NCBI RefSeq assembly: GCF_019904255.1 | Contig: NZ_CP063203.1 | Location: forward strand, 124,001 to 188,000 | Length of the DNA stretch: 64,000 bases | Direction: 5' to 3' | From: Marixanthomonas sp. SCSIO 43207 | Lineage (GTDB): Bacteria; Bacteroidota; Bacteroidia; Flavobacteriales; Flavobacteriaceae | Program-made: the position numbers and the translations under genes | The notes under the pieces: generated by a model | What the model was told of the DNA's origin: nothing | The model's database searches: none | The model's input: the letters and a program-made list of their open reading frames with translations, nothing else | Shown here: piece after piece, positions 18,630 to 26,212 of the stretch | Layout of the letters: each line of letters opens with the position of its first letter | Numbering within the stretch: position 1 is the first letter of the stretch

Positions 18630-18658
18630 AAAAGCAAAATGTTAAAATTATGTTAAAA

Positions 18659-20845
18659 TTAATTAGTAAATAACAACTCTCTATATTTGGTTAGTGGCCA
18701 TAGCTCGTCATCTACTAAAAGCTCAAGTTTATCACAGTGATATCGTATTTCATCAAAGTAAGGTTTAACCTTGTTACAGTAAGCTGTAGCCCGCTTTTCT
18801 GCGTCTTCTATCTTATTTGCTTTTTTCCTTTCATTGATCATGTTTGTAATTCCTTTATTGATTTTCTCAATGTGTTCAGAAATTTCTTCAACCAATATTA
18901 ATTGTTCTGCAGCGTATTTTTTAAAGTCTTTTTCATAAATTTCTTTAATCCCACGTACATTTTTTATTAATATATTTTGGTATCTAATTGCTGTAGGAAT
19001 TACATGGTTTCTTGCAATATCACCTAATACTCTTCCTTCTATTTGAATACGCATTGCATATTCTTCCATTTCAATTTCATAACGAGCTTCAATTTCAACT
19101 TTACTCATTATGTTTAGGTTTTCAAATAATGCAATAGATTCTTTTGAAATTCTAGCTTTTAAAGCTTCTGGTGTAGTTTTGTTATTGCTTAAACCTCTTT
19201 TCTTAGCTTCTTTTTCCCAAGCTTCACCATAGCCATCACCTTCAAAACGAATGCGTTTTGAGTCTTTAATATACTCTCTTAATACATTAAAGATAGCATC
19301 GTCCTTTTTCATTTTTTTACCTTTAATGAGTTTATCTACTTTTTCTTTAAAGTCGATAAGTTGCTTTGCTACTATTGCATTAAGCACTGTCATTGGGTTT
19401 GCACAGTTTGCTGTTGAACCTACTGCACGTAATTCAAACTTATTTCCTGTAAAAGCAAAAGGCGAAGTTCGGTTTCTATCGGTGTTGTCTAATAATATTT
19501 CAGGTATTTTACCAACTACATTTAATTTTAGGTCGGTCTTTTCTTGAGGCGACAGTTTGCCATCGGTAACTTTTTCTAATTCATCTAGAACATCGGTAAG
19601 TTGTGAACCTATAAATGCTGAAATAATAGCAGGTGGTGCTTCATTTGCGCCTAAACGGTGGTCATTACTTGCTCCTGCTATAGAGGCTCTAATTAACTCT
19701 TCATGATCATTAACAGCTTTTAAAGTGTTTATGAAGAAAGTTAAGAATTGTAAATTTTTCATAGGCGTACTACCAGGACCTAATAAATTAACACCTGTAT
19801 TTGTTGCTAATGACCAGTTATTGTGCTTTCCGCTTCCGTTTACACCTGCAAATGGTTTTTCATGAAATAACACCTTAAAGTTATGACGGTCTGCAATTTT
19901 ATCCATCAAGTCCATCAATAACGAGTTGTGGTCAACAGCAAGATTTGTTTCTTCAAAAATTGGTGCCAATTCAAATTGATTAGGTGCAACTTCATTATGT
20001 CTTGTTTTTACAGGAATACCTAATAACATACATTCAGTCTCTAGGTCTCTCATAAAATTAAGAACACGTAATGGTATTGAACCAAAATAGTGATCATCAA
20101 GTTGTTGTCCTTTTGGAGAAGAATGACCTAATAATGTTCTCCCTGAAAGTGAAATATCTGGTCTTGAAGCAGCTAATGCTTTATCAATTAAAAAGTATTC
20201 TTGCTCCCAACCCAATGTAGCATTTACCTTGGTTACATTTTTATCAAAATATTTGGCTACTGCCGTTGCGGCTTGATCTACGCTTTGTAATGCTCTTAAT
20301 AAAGGTGTTTTATAGTCTAAAGCTTCTCCGGTGTACGAAACGAAAACCGTTGGTATACATAAAGTTGTACCATATAAAAATGCCGGTGAAGTAGGATCCC
20401 AAGCTGTATAACCTCTAGCTTCAAATGTGTTTCGTATTCCTCCGTGTGGAAAACTTGATGCATCGGGCTCTTGTTGTACTAGCTGTCCGCCACCAAATTT
20501 TTCAATACTTTGTCCGTTTTCAATAGTTTCAAAAAAAGCATCGTGCTTTTCTGCAGTTGCTCCGGTAAGTGGCTGAAACCAGTGAGTGTAGTGGGTTGCT
20601 CCTTTAGCAATAGCCCATTCTTTCATTCCTGTCGAAATGTGATCGGCTACACTACGCTCAATCTTTTTACCATTTTCAATAGCATCCATAACACTATTGT
20701 AAGATGTTTTGGTAAGGTATTGGCGCATAGCTGCCTCGTTAAAAACGTTTTTACCAAATATGGAAGAACGTCTTTCAGGTTCTTTAACTTCTACAGGTTT
20801 TCTGTTGAAGGTTTCTTTAATTGCATGAAATCGTAGCGTTGACAT
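18659..20845 (-). CDS. glnN: glutamine synthetase type III
   Basis: 728 residues, the length of the GSIII family common in Bacteroidota. It makes glutamine from glutamate, ammonia and ATP. Landmarks are GKNVFNEAAMRQYL and GATHYTHWFQPLTG...AEKHDAF near the N-terminus, LGWEQEYFLI, HNEVAPNQFELAPIFEE, the metal/ATP segment EKPFAGVNGSGKHNNWSL, and RTSPFAFTGNKFELRAVGS. The C-terminal extension with many charged helices (DDELWPLTKYRELLF) is typical. It is monocistronic, with its own terminator. Two copies of an ACAACCCCTA(A)TTTTT-like element upstream may mediate nitrogen control. Confidence 0.96.
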   Translation of the reverse strand: MSTLRFHAIKETFNRKPVEVKEPERRSSIFGKNVFNEAAMRQYLTKTSYNSVMDAIENGKKIERSVADHISTGMKEWAIAKGATHYTHWFQPLTGATAEKHDAFFETIENGQSIEKFGGGQLVQQEPDASSFPHGGIRNTFEARGYTAWDPTSPAFLYGTTLCIPTVFVSYTGEALDYKTPLLRALQSVDQAATAVAKYFDKNVTKVNATLGWEQEYFLIDKALAASRPDISLSGRTLLGHSSPKGQQLDDHYFGSIPLRVLNFMRDLETECMLLGIPVKTRHNEVAPNQFELAPIFEETNLAVDHNSLLMDLMDKIADRHNFKVLFHEKPFAGVNGSGKHNNWSLATNTGVNLLGPGSTPMKNLQFLTFFINTLKAVNDHEELIRASIAGASNDHRLGANEAPPAIISAFIGSQLTDVLDELEKVTDGKLSPQEKTDLKLNVVGKIPEILLDNTDRNRTSPFAFTGNKFELRAVGSTANCANPMTVLNAIVAKQLIDFKEKVDKLIKGKKMKKDDAIFNVLREYIKDSKRIRFEGDGYGEAWEKEAKKRGLSNNKTTPEALKARISKESIALFENLNIMSKVEIEARYEIEMEEYAMRIQIEGRVLGDIARNHVIPTAIRYQNILIKNVRGIKEIYEKDFKKYAAEQLILVEEISEHIEKINKGITNMINERKKANKIEDAEKRATAYCNKVKPYFDEIRYHCDKLELLVDDELWPLTKYRELLFTN

Positions 20846-20875
20846 TTTTAAAGTCTTTTTTTAATTAGAATGGCA

Positions 20876-20883
20876 CAAAAATA
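20876..20883 (-). promoter_or_regulatory. predicted -7 element of glutamine synthetase
   Basis: Leftward TATTTTTG, an exact TAnnTTTG match, 30 bases before the start codon. There is no good TTG at -33, which would suit an activator-dependent promoter. Confidence 0.5.
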
Positions 20884-20897
20884 GGTTTATTTTTTTT

Positions 20898-20964
20898 ACA
20901 CCCCCTAATTTTTAATGTTAACTTATTAATAAATGACAAATTTATATTAACAACCCCTATTTTT
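20898..20964 (-). promoter_or_regulatory. pair of direct repeats upstream of glutamine synthetase
   Basis: On the plus strand ACACCCCCTAATTTTT (20898-20913) and ACAACCCCTATTTTT (20950-20964) are near-identical in the same orientation. The proximal copy lies where an activator would contact polymerase (about -37). The distal copy is also half of the palindrome AACCCC-N9-GGGGTT. Confidence 0.4.
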
Positions 20965-21018
20965 TTGGGGTTAATTAAAACAAAACATACCTGAGAAGAA
21001 AATAAAAAGAAAAAACAG

Positions 21019-21978
21019 TTATTCCATGAAGGCAAAACTTATAAAAGCTGCATAAGCAATCACAATGAATAAACCTTTATAGCGTCCTATTTCAAATTTC
21101 TTCGGAAGAAAAGCCAACGGAACTAAAATAGCTGCAAAACCTAGCATCCAGAAAATATCATTGGTTAATACCTCTTGACTTTTTACGGCAATAGGCTGCA
21201 ATATAGATGTAATGCCTAAAACTGAAGCAATATTAAAAATATTAGATCCTATTAAATTTCCCATAGAAATTGCCTTTTCCTTTTTTAAGGCCGCTATGAC
21301 AGATGCTGCTAACTCTGGAACACTTGTTCCTATAGCAATCATACTTACTGCAATAACACGCTCTGTTACACCAAGAGCTGTTGCCATATCTACAGCGCCA
21401 GCCACTAGTAGTTCGCTTCCGCCCCACAAACCTAATCCGCCAAGTAACAGCCAAATTATTATTTTAAACGATGATGTTTGTGACAATCCATCGTCAATAC
21501 CGTCATCGACAGGTTTTGATTTTTTTTGATTACGAGCTCGCTTTATTAATAAAAACAAATACGTACCTAATAATATAAGAAGTACAGCACCCTCTAATCT
21601 ATCGAGCTCATTTCCACTTTTCAGAAGAAAATAAAGCGCTATAGAAAGCAACATCATCACAGGCCAATTAAACTTGTAGAAATCTCGGTCAATACTTAAT
21701 GGCGCTATAAAAGCTGTAACACCCAATACCAACCCAATATTTGCAATGTTTGAACCTATTACATTACCTAATGAAATATCACTAAAGCCATTTAACGCAG
21801 CTTCAATACTTACTAATAATTCAGGAGCAGAAGTAGCAAATGATACAATTGTTAACCCAATAACCATTTTTGATAACCGAAGTTTAAACGACAACGCTAC
21901 AGATGAACGCACTAAAAATTCACCGCCAATAACCAACAGTAATAATCCTAGAAAAACAAAAAGCAATGATATTCCCAT
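21019..21978 (-). CDS. calcium/sodium antiporter of the CaCA family (YrbG-like)
   Basis: 319 residues with about ten membrane helices in two inverted halves. Each half has the alpha-repeat signature: FATSAPELLVSIEAALNGF...LGNVIGSNIANIGLVLG in the first and GTSVPELAASVIAALKKE...MGNLIGSNIFNIASVLG in the second, with conserved acidic Glu for cation binding. A hydrophilic linker (KSKPVDDGIDDGLSQTSS) separates the halves. It exchanges Na+ (or H+) for Ca2+ across the inner membrane. Single gene; no regulatory site seen. Confidence 0.92.
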   Translation of the reverse strand: MGISLLFVFLGLLLLVIGGEFLVRSSVALSFKLRLSKMVIGLTIVSFATSAPELLVSIEAALNGFSDISLGNVIGSNIANIGLVLGVTAFIAPLSIDRDFYKFNWPVMMLLSIALYFLLKSGNELDRLEGAVLLILLGTYLFLLIKRARNQKKSKPVDDGIDDGLSQTSSFKIIIWLLLGGLGLWGGSELLVAGAVDMATALGVTERVIAVSMIAIGTSVPELAASVIAALKKEKAISMGNLIGSNIFNIASVLGITSILQPIAVKSQEVLTNDIFWMLGFAAILVPLAFLPKKFEIGRYKGLFIVIAYAAFISFAFME

Positions 21979-22173
21979 ATAAATCTTTTAAGCTGCGAAG
22001 ATACTAAAGGAAGTACAAAATTTGAAGCATGTTTTATGATTTAGGAATTTTGAATGCTTAAAAAATAATAATGTGATTCAATAAGAATCAGTAAGTTCTC
22101 AGCAAAACAATTACCAAGTAAAACACTAACAATCAAACAAAAAAACAATAACAAACTAAAAAATAAGTTATAT

Positions 22174-22209
22174 AACTATAAAAATAGTTTTGTAACTACA
22201 TAAATAGTT
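22174..22209 (+). promoter_or_regulatory. two palindromic operators for the BlaI-type repressor
   Basis: AACTAT-AAAA-ATAGTT (22174-22189) and AACTAC-ATAA-ATAGTT (22194-22209) are 20 bases apart centre to centre, i.e. on one face of the helix. They bracket the TTTG of the predicted -33 element (22189-22192), an arrangement suited to autorepression by BlaI. Confidence 0.6.
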
Positions 22210-22218
22210 TTATATTTA
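22190..22218 (+). promoter_or_regulatory. predicted promoter of the blaI-M56 operon
   Basis: TTG at 22190, 18 bases, then TATATTTA (7 of 8 to TAnnTTTG) at 22211-22218. The start codon follows at 22223, so the transcript would be nearly leaderless. Confidence 0.5.
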
Positions 22219-22222
22219 CCAA

Positions 22223-22579
22223 ATGGAACGACTTACAAATAAAGAAGAAGAAATTATGCAAGTGCTTTGGCAACTAGAAAAAGCATTTGTAAAAGAGATT
22301 GTAGCAAAGTTACCCGGAAAAAACCACTACAATACGGTATCAACTATTGTACGCAACCTAGAAGATAAGGGGTTTGTTTCTTACACTGCTTATGGAAAAA
22401 CACATCAATACTATCCCATTATTAGTAAAGAAGAGTACACCAAACGGTTTATGAATTTAGCCTCAAAAAAATACTTTAATAACAGTTATAAAAGTATGGT
22501 ATCTTTTTTTGCTAAGGAAGAAAAGATTAGTGCTACCGAGTTACGAGAGATTTTAGAACTAATAGAAAACAAACAATAA
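22223..22579 (+). CDS. BlaI/MecI/CopY family transcriptional repressor
   Basis: 118 residues, the normal BlaI length. N-terminal winged helix (LTNKEEEIMQVLWQLEKAFVKEIVAKL, then YNTVSTIVRNLEDKGFVSYTAYGKTHQYYPII) and a C-terminal dimerisation helix region (SYKSMVSFFAKEEKISATELREILELI). Members repress their own operon until cleaved or released through the membrane protease encoded next. The gene stops one base before the M56 gene starts. The two palindromes upstream are probable targets. Confidence 0.93.
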   Translation: MERLTNKEEEIMQVLWQLEKAFVKEIVAKLPGKNHYNTVSTIVRNLEDKGFVSYTAYGKTHQYYPIISKEEYTKRFMNLASKKYFNNSYKSMVSFFAKEEKISATELREILELIENKQ

Positions 22580-22580
22580 T

Positions 22581-24386
22581 ATGGAAGCGTTTAGTATCTA
22601 TGTCATTAAATCTGCCGCCGTGTTGGTTCTGTTTTTTAGCGTCTATTGGATTTTTCTCAAAAAGGACACCAACTTTAAAACCAATCGATATTTTTTATTG
22701 ATAGGAGTAGTTTGTTCTATTTTGGTTCCTTTTCTTGAAATCACCAACATCGTTTATTTACCTACTCCAACACAAGAAAACTATGCATTTTCAGAAAGCA
22801 TCCCGTTGCAAACAGCAACAGACATCAAGCCAATTGATTGGTGGAGCTTTCTAGGTATCACCTACATTATAGTAATCCTTTTCTTTCTAGTTAGATTTTT
22901 CAAAAAAGTAACTTCACTTGTTCTACTTCTGAAAAGTAAAACTATAAAAAAGCAACATGGGTTTAAATATGTTATCGTGTCTGAAAACATAAGTCCTTTT
23001 TCTTTCCTTACTTACATTGTTTACAATCCAAATTTACACTCCCAAGAAGATCTAGATATTATTTTAAAACACGAGCGAGTTCATGCTAGGCAATGGCATT
23101 CTATAGACATCGTACTAGCACAGCTTCTTACTGTTTTTCAATGGTTTAATCCTATTGCTTGGTTGTATCAAAAAAGTATTTCTGAAAATTTAGAATATTT
23201 GGCAGATCAAGAAACTGCTTCGGTTGTTTCATCAAAAAAAGCATACCAATTGGCATTGGTGCAAGCTTCGTCAAGTTATGCTGCACCGGCACTAACTACT
23301 AATTTTTATCAATCATTCATCAAAAAACGAATCGTTATGTTAAACAAAAACAGTTCAAACAAATCAAATTCTTTAAAGGCTTTTGCCGTAGTACCGTTAT
23401 TAGCCCTCTTTTTATGGAGTTTTAATACTCACGATATAATTGAATACACGCCGGCAGTTGAAAAAGCAGCTTCTGAAAACGTGACACCTGCTTCAGAAAA
23501 AACACCTTTTGAAAATACTTCTGAACTTCCTTCAGAAAAGGAGACAATACCTACCAAAACCAATCAAACTACTGCGACACCTTCAAATTCAGTACTTAAA
23601 AAACAAGTGCTGGTTCAGGATTCGGCACAAGCTTTTCAAATTAGAATTACCAAAAACACAACAATCGAAGAGCTTAAAAAGTACAAACGTATGTTAAAAG
23701 AAAAACACAATGCCACATTTAATTACCGCAATGTGAATTTTAACAGCAAAGGTGAAATTACCAGTATTTCTATTTCATATAGTGATGCCCGTGGAAACAA
23801 CAATAATTATAGTGTAAACAGTAGTGAGCCTATCAGCGATTTTATTCTTTCGGTTTCAGAAAATGGAACTATTAGCTCAAGAACTGTAATGACAGAGGAT
23901 CAAAAAGCACGACGTGATAAAATTCTGGCAGAAAAAGATGCTATGCTTGCAAAAAGAGAGGTTGAAATAGAAAAGCGTCGTGAACAAATGGAAAAACGCC
24001 GTGAAGAAGTTGAAACGAAAATGGAAGAAAGAAGAGCTTCTCATGAAGAACGAATGGAAAGACAGAGAACGCGAATGAAAAACAGAAGTGACGCTATGAA
24101 AGAACGTGTAGAAATAATACGTTCTCGTGAAAACGACTCTACAAGATTTATTATCAAAAACAACGGTTCAGAAAATCGAAAAGTAGAAATTATAGCAAGT
24201 GAAAAAAGTAATTCTAGCGATAATCCTATTTATATTGTGGATGGAAAAGAAATTACAGAACAAGATGTTAAAAAAATTAAACCCGAAACTATCAAAAAAA
24301 TTAATGTGTTAAAAGGTAAAAAAGCTATAAAAGAGTACGGCGGAAAAGCTATTAATGGTGTCATAGAAATCACTACCAAACAGTAA
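22581..24386 (+). CDS. M56 (BlaR1-type) membrane metallopeptidase with plug-like C-terminus
   Basis: 601 residues. Four membrane helices in the first about 290 residues (e.g. AAVLVLFFSVYWIFL, YIIVILFFLVRFF, SLKAFAVVPLLALFLW). The zinc site HERVH is at 164-168, with a likely third ligand in NLEYLAD (Glu205). The exported part has a proline/threonine-rich linker, a long charged coiled coil (about 445-520, with KRREQMEKRREEVE) and a last segment NPIYIVDGKEI...INVLKGKKAIKEYGGKAINGVIEI resembling the plug domain of TonB-dependent receptors. The penicillin-sensing domain of BlaR1 is absent, so the signal is probably not a beta-lactam. Co-transcribed with the repressor. Confidence 0.9.
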   Translation: MEAFSIYVIKSAAVLVLFFSVYWIFLKKDTNFKTNRYFLLIGVVCSILVPFLEITNIVYLPTPTQENYAFSESIPLQTATDIKPIDWWSFLGITYIIVILFFLVRFFKKVTSLVLLLKSKTIKKQHGFKYVIVSENISPFSFLTYIVYNPNLHSQEDLDIILKHERVHARQWHSIDIVLAQLLTVFQWFNPIAWLYQKSISENLEYLADQETASVVSSKKAYQLALVQASSSYAAPALTTNFYQSFIKKRIVMLNKNSSNKSNSLKAFAVVPLLALFLWSFNTHDIIEYTPAVEKAASENVTPASEKTPFENTSELPSEKETIPTKTNQTTATPSNSVLKKQVLVQDSAQAFQIRITKNTTIEELKKYKRMLKEKHNATFNYRNVNFNSKGEITSISISYSDARGNNNNYSVNSSEPISDFILSVSENGTISSRTVMTEDQKARRDKILAEKDAMLAKREVEIEKRREQMEKRREEVETKMEERRASHEERMERQRTRMKNRSDAMKERVEIIRSRENDSTRFIIKNNGSENRKVEIIASEKSNSSDNPIYIVDGKEITEQDVKKIKPETIKKINVLKGKKAIKEYGGKAINGVIEITTKQ

Positions 24387-24408
24387 CTTAAACTCTTATA
24401 AATTTCTT

Positions 24409-24434
24409 AAACCTTCTCTATTCTGAGAAGGTTT
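24409..24434 (+). terminator. rho-independent terminator
   Basis: Stem AAACCTTCTC / GAGAAGGTTT, 6-base loop and T-run, 22 bases after the M56 stop. Confidence 0.85.
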
Positions 24435-24450
24435 TTTTATTTTTAGGTAT

Positions 24451-24606
24451 ATGAAAAAGAAGTTTTTTAAAACACTTGCTAAGCTAAATAAAAAGCTACT
24501 ACCCAGCTTTACCAAAAAAGGTGTGGATTTATCTAAGGCTTCAAAAGTACAATTAGCAATTTTTGGTTATAAACTTTGGGTTACTAAAAATGCGGTTAAT
24601 CAATAA
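24451..24606 (+). CDS. small basic protein of about 51 residues
   Basis: An ATG right after the M56 terminator opens 51 codons: MKKKFFKTLAKLNKKLLPSF, then KGVDLSKASKVQLAIFGYKL and WVTKNAVNQ. It is strongly basic at the start and moderately hydrophobic later. I recall similar short proteins across Flavobacteriaceae, often misnamed SsrA-binding protein; it is far too short for SmpB. The last 7 bases overlap the 3' end of the convergent apt gene. Function unknown; a real gene is likely because of the conserved feel and clean start. Confidence 0.65.
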   Translation: MKKKFFKTLAKLNKKLLPSFTKKGVDLSKASKVQLAIFGYKLWVTKNAVNQ

Positions 24607-25112
24607 CTAAGCAATGACCGCACTTCATACGACTTTAACTTATTGATTCCTTTTAAAAATTCTAGTTCAATTAAAAAGTTACATTGCACAATCTCACCGC
24701 CTAATTTTTCAATCAATTGACATGCCGCTCTAGCAGTACCTCCTGTGGCCAATATATCATCATGAAGTAATACTTTATCTCCTTTTTGAATGGCATCTTC
24801 ATGAATTTCAAGCGCATCCATTCCATATTCTAGCGCGTAGGGTTGTTTTAATGTATCGTGAGGAAGTTTTCCGGCTTTTCGTATAGGCACAAAACCGGCA
24901 TCTAGCTCTTTTGCCAAGAGTGTTGCAAATAAAAATCCGCGTGATTCAATACCCACTACTTTATTTATAGGCTGTCGTTCTGTTAATAAAAGCAATTGCT
25001 GCAAGCAGAACGAAGTCGCTTCAGCATTTGCCAATAGTGGAGTTATGTCTTTAAAATTAACACCTGTTTTTGGAAAATCAGGCACCTCTCGAATGTATTT
25101 TTCTATATCCAT
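24600..25112 (-). CDS. apt: adenine phosphoribosyltransferase
   Basis: 170 residues from the ATG at 25112, where the family start MDIEKYIREVPDFPKTGVNFKDITPLL begins; a longer open frame upstream runs through the tRNA promoter and is rejected. The PRPP-binding loop is DKVLLHDDILATGGTARAA and the substrate side VVGIESRGFLFA. It salvages adenine to AMP. Convergent with the small basic gene. Confidence 0.95.
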   Translation of the reverse strand: MDIEKYIREVPDFPKTGVNFKDITPLLANAEATSFCLQQLLLLTERQPINKVVGIESRGFLFATLLAKELDAGFVPIRKAGKLPHDTLKQPYALEYGMDALEIHEDAIQKGDKVLLHDDILATGGTARAACQLIEKLGGEIVQCNFLIELEFLKGINKLKSYEVRSLLSY

Positions 25113-25134
25113 TGTAATTTTTTGCAAAAGTGCT

Positions 25135-25165
25135 TTGTCTATAAAGGTAAAAAGAAATATATTTG
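25135..25165 (+). promoter_or_regulatory. predicted promoter of tRNA-Arg
   Basis: TTTG at 25134-25137, 20 bases, then TATATTTG at 25158-25165: a full consensus Bacteroidota promoter. It gives a leader of about 44 bases before the tRNA, containing the inverted repeat AAACAAACG / CGTTTGTTT (25173-25203). Confidence 0.65.
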
Positions 25166-25215
25166 CACCCCGAAACAAACGATATTTATTTTTTCGTTTG
25201 TTTTAACACACTAAA

Positions 25216-25289
25216 GGCCTCGTGGCGCAACTGAATAGCGCATCTGATTACGGCTCAGAAGGTTGCAGGTTTGAATCCTGCCGAGGTCA
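25216..25289 (+). tRNA. tRNA-Arg (anticodon ACG)
   Basis: 74 bases folding into a complete cloverleaf: acceptor GGCCTCG / CGAGGTC, D stem GCGC/GCGC, anticodon stem TCTGA/TCAGA with loop TTACGGC (anticodon ACG), T stem GCAGG/CCTGC with loop TTTGAAT. Discriminator A; CCA is not encoded. The A34 would be edited to inosine to read CGU/CGC/CGA. Confidence 0.97.
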
Positions 25290-25300
25290 CTACCCACTTA

Positions 25301-25327
25301 AAAAGGCTGCTTATCGCAGCCTTTTTT
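25301..25327 (+). terminator. terminator after tRNA-Arg
   Basis: Stem AAAAGGCTGC / GCAGCCTTTT followed by further T residues, 11 bases after the tRNA. Confidence 0.88.
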
Positions 25328-25390
25328 TATTTACATCATTTCATTTTTAAACATCAATTCATAAAACTACAAAGAATTCAAAAAAGTAAA

Positions 25391-25406
25391 TGTAACTTGT
25401 GTTACA
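25391..25406 (+). promoter_or_regulatory. Crp/Fnr-type palindrome upstream of the Crp/Fnr gene
   Basis: Perfect dyad TGTAAC-TTGT-GTTACA. It lies about 135 bases before the start codon of the Crp/Fnr regulator; an identical-arm dyad precedes the next gene. Confidence 0.6.
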
Positions 25407-25485
25407 GTAGACTTTTTATAGCTTAAGTAGATTTGTTTTTACATTGATACCATATTTACCTTTCATTTCAGAATGAAACGATACG

Positions 25486-25493
25486 TATCTTTG
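25486..25493 (+). promoter_or_regulatory. predicted -7 element of the Crp/Fnr gene
   Basis: TATCTTTG, exact TAnnTTTG, 34 bases before the start codon. Confidence 0.45.
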
Positions 25494-25527
25494 TATAGCA
25501 AAGTATACTTTTCAGAAACAAAAATTA

Positions 25528-26154
25528 ATGATTGAAGAACTTAATAAACACTACGGTTATCAATTTGAGCCAGCTCTTATAGAAGAAATAAACCGAGTGG
25601 CCACTTATCTTGAAGTACCCGAAGGAAAAGACTTGATAAAACCAGGGCAGTATATTAAATCAATGCCATTATTATTAAAAGGAAGCATAAAAGTAATGCG
25701 CCCTGATAACGATGGTGAGGAGCTACTATTGTATCATCTAGACGAAGGTGATACCTGTGCAATGACAATGACCTGCTGTGTTGATAATACAAAAAGCGAA
25801 ATTCATGCGGTAAGTGAAACCCCTTCTACGTTGCTTATGATTCCTATAAACAAAATAGAAGAATGGTCTTCAAAATATAAAACGTGGCGCAATTATGTTT
25901 TTAATAGTTACCACGCTAGAATGATGGAACTTTTAGAAAGTATCGATAATATTGCTTTTAACAATATGGATCACCGTTTGGAAAACTATTTAAACAATAA
26001 GGTTTCCATTTTAAATAGTAAACACATTTACACCACCCATAAAGAGATTGCTTCAGACCTTCATACAAGTAGAGTGGTAATTTCTAGGCTACTTAAGAAA
26101 ATGGAAAACAATAAAAAGATTAAATTGCACCGAAGTTTTATTGAAGTCTTGTAA
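25528..26154 (+). CDS. Crp/Fnr family transcriptional regulator
   Basis: 208 residues. A cyclic-nucleotide-binding beta-roll (about 20-130: IKPGQYIKSMPLLLKGSIKVMRPDNDGEELLLYHLDEGDTCAM) is followed by the dimer helix and a C-terminal winged helix (THKEIASDLHTSRVVISRLLKKMENNKKIKLHR). It has a Cys pair in TMTCCVDNT that could sense redox or sulfide species, and no N-terminal iron-sulfur Cys cluster of the Fnr type. Similar regulators precede sulfur-handling genes in flavobacteria. The matching palindromes before this gene and before TauE suggest it controls both. Confidence 0.9.
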   Translation: MIEELNKHYGYQFEPALIEEINRVATYLEVPEGKDLIKPGQYIKSMPLLLKGSIKVMRPDNDGEELLLYHLDEGDTCAMTMTCCVDNTKSEIHAVSETPSTLLMIPINKIEEWSSKYKTWRNYVFNSYHARMMELLESIDNIAFNNMDHRLENYLNNKVSILNSKHIYTTHKEIASDLHTSRVVISRLLKKMENNKKIKLHRSFIEVL

Positions 26155-26165
26155 CAAGAGTTACA
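26150..26165 (+). promoter_or_regulatory. Crp/Fnr-type palindrome upstream of TauE gene
   Basis: Perfect dyad TGTAAC-AAGA-GTTACA, overlapping the end of the Crp/Fnr gene. Its centre is about 42 bases before the start predicted from TAGTTTTG (26187-26194), the standard position for a class II activator. Confidence 0.65.
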
Positions 26166-26186
26166 AAATATATAAGAAAAACCTAA

Positions 26187-26194
26187 TAGTTTTG
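26187..26194 (+). promoter_or_regulatory. predicted -7 element of TauE gene
   Basis: TAGTTTTG, exact TAnnTTTG, 18 bases before the start codon; no TTG at -33, where the Crp/Fnr dyad sits instead. Confidence 0.5.
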
Positions 26195-26212
26195 CCTTAC
26201 AACAAATACTAA

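Noticed and set aside
24451-24606. SmpB (SsrA-binding protein) call for the 51-residue gene
   Set aside because: SmpB is about 150 residues with distinct motifs; this protein shares neither.
25113-25178. Longer N-terminus for apt
   Set aside because: The extra residues do not match the family and would cover the consensus promoter of the tRNA.
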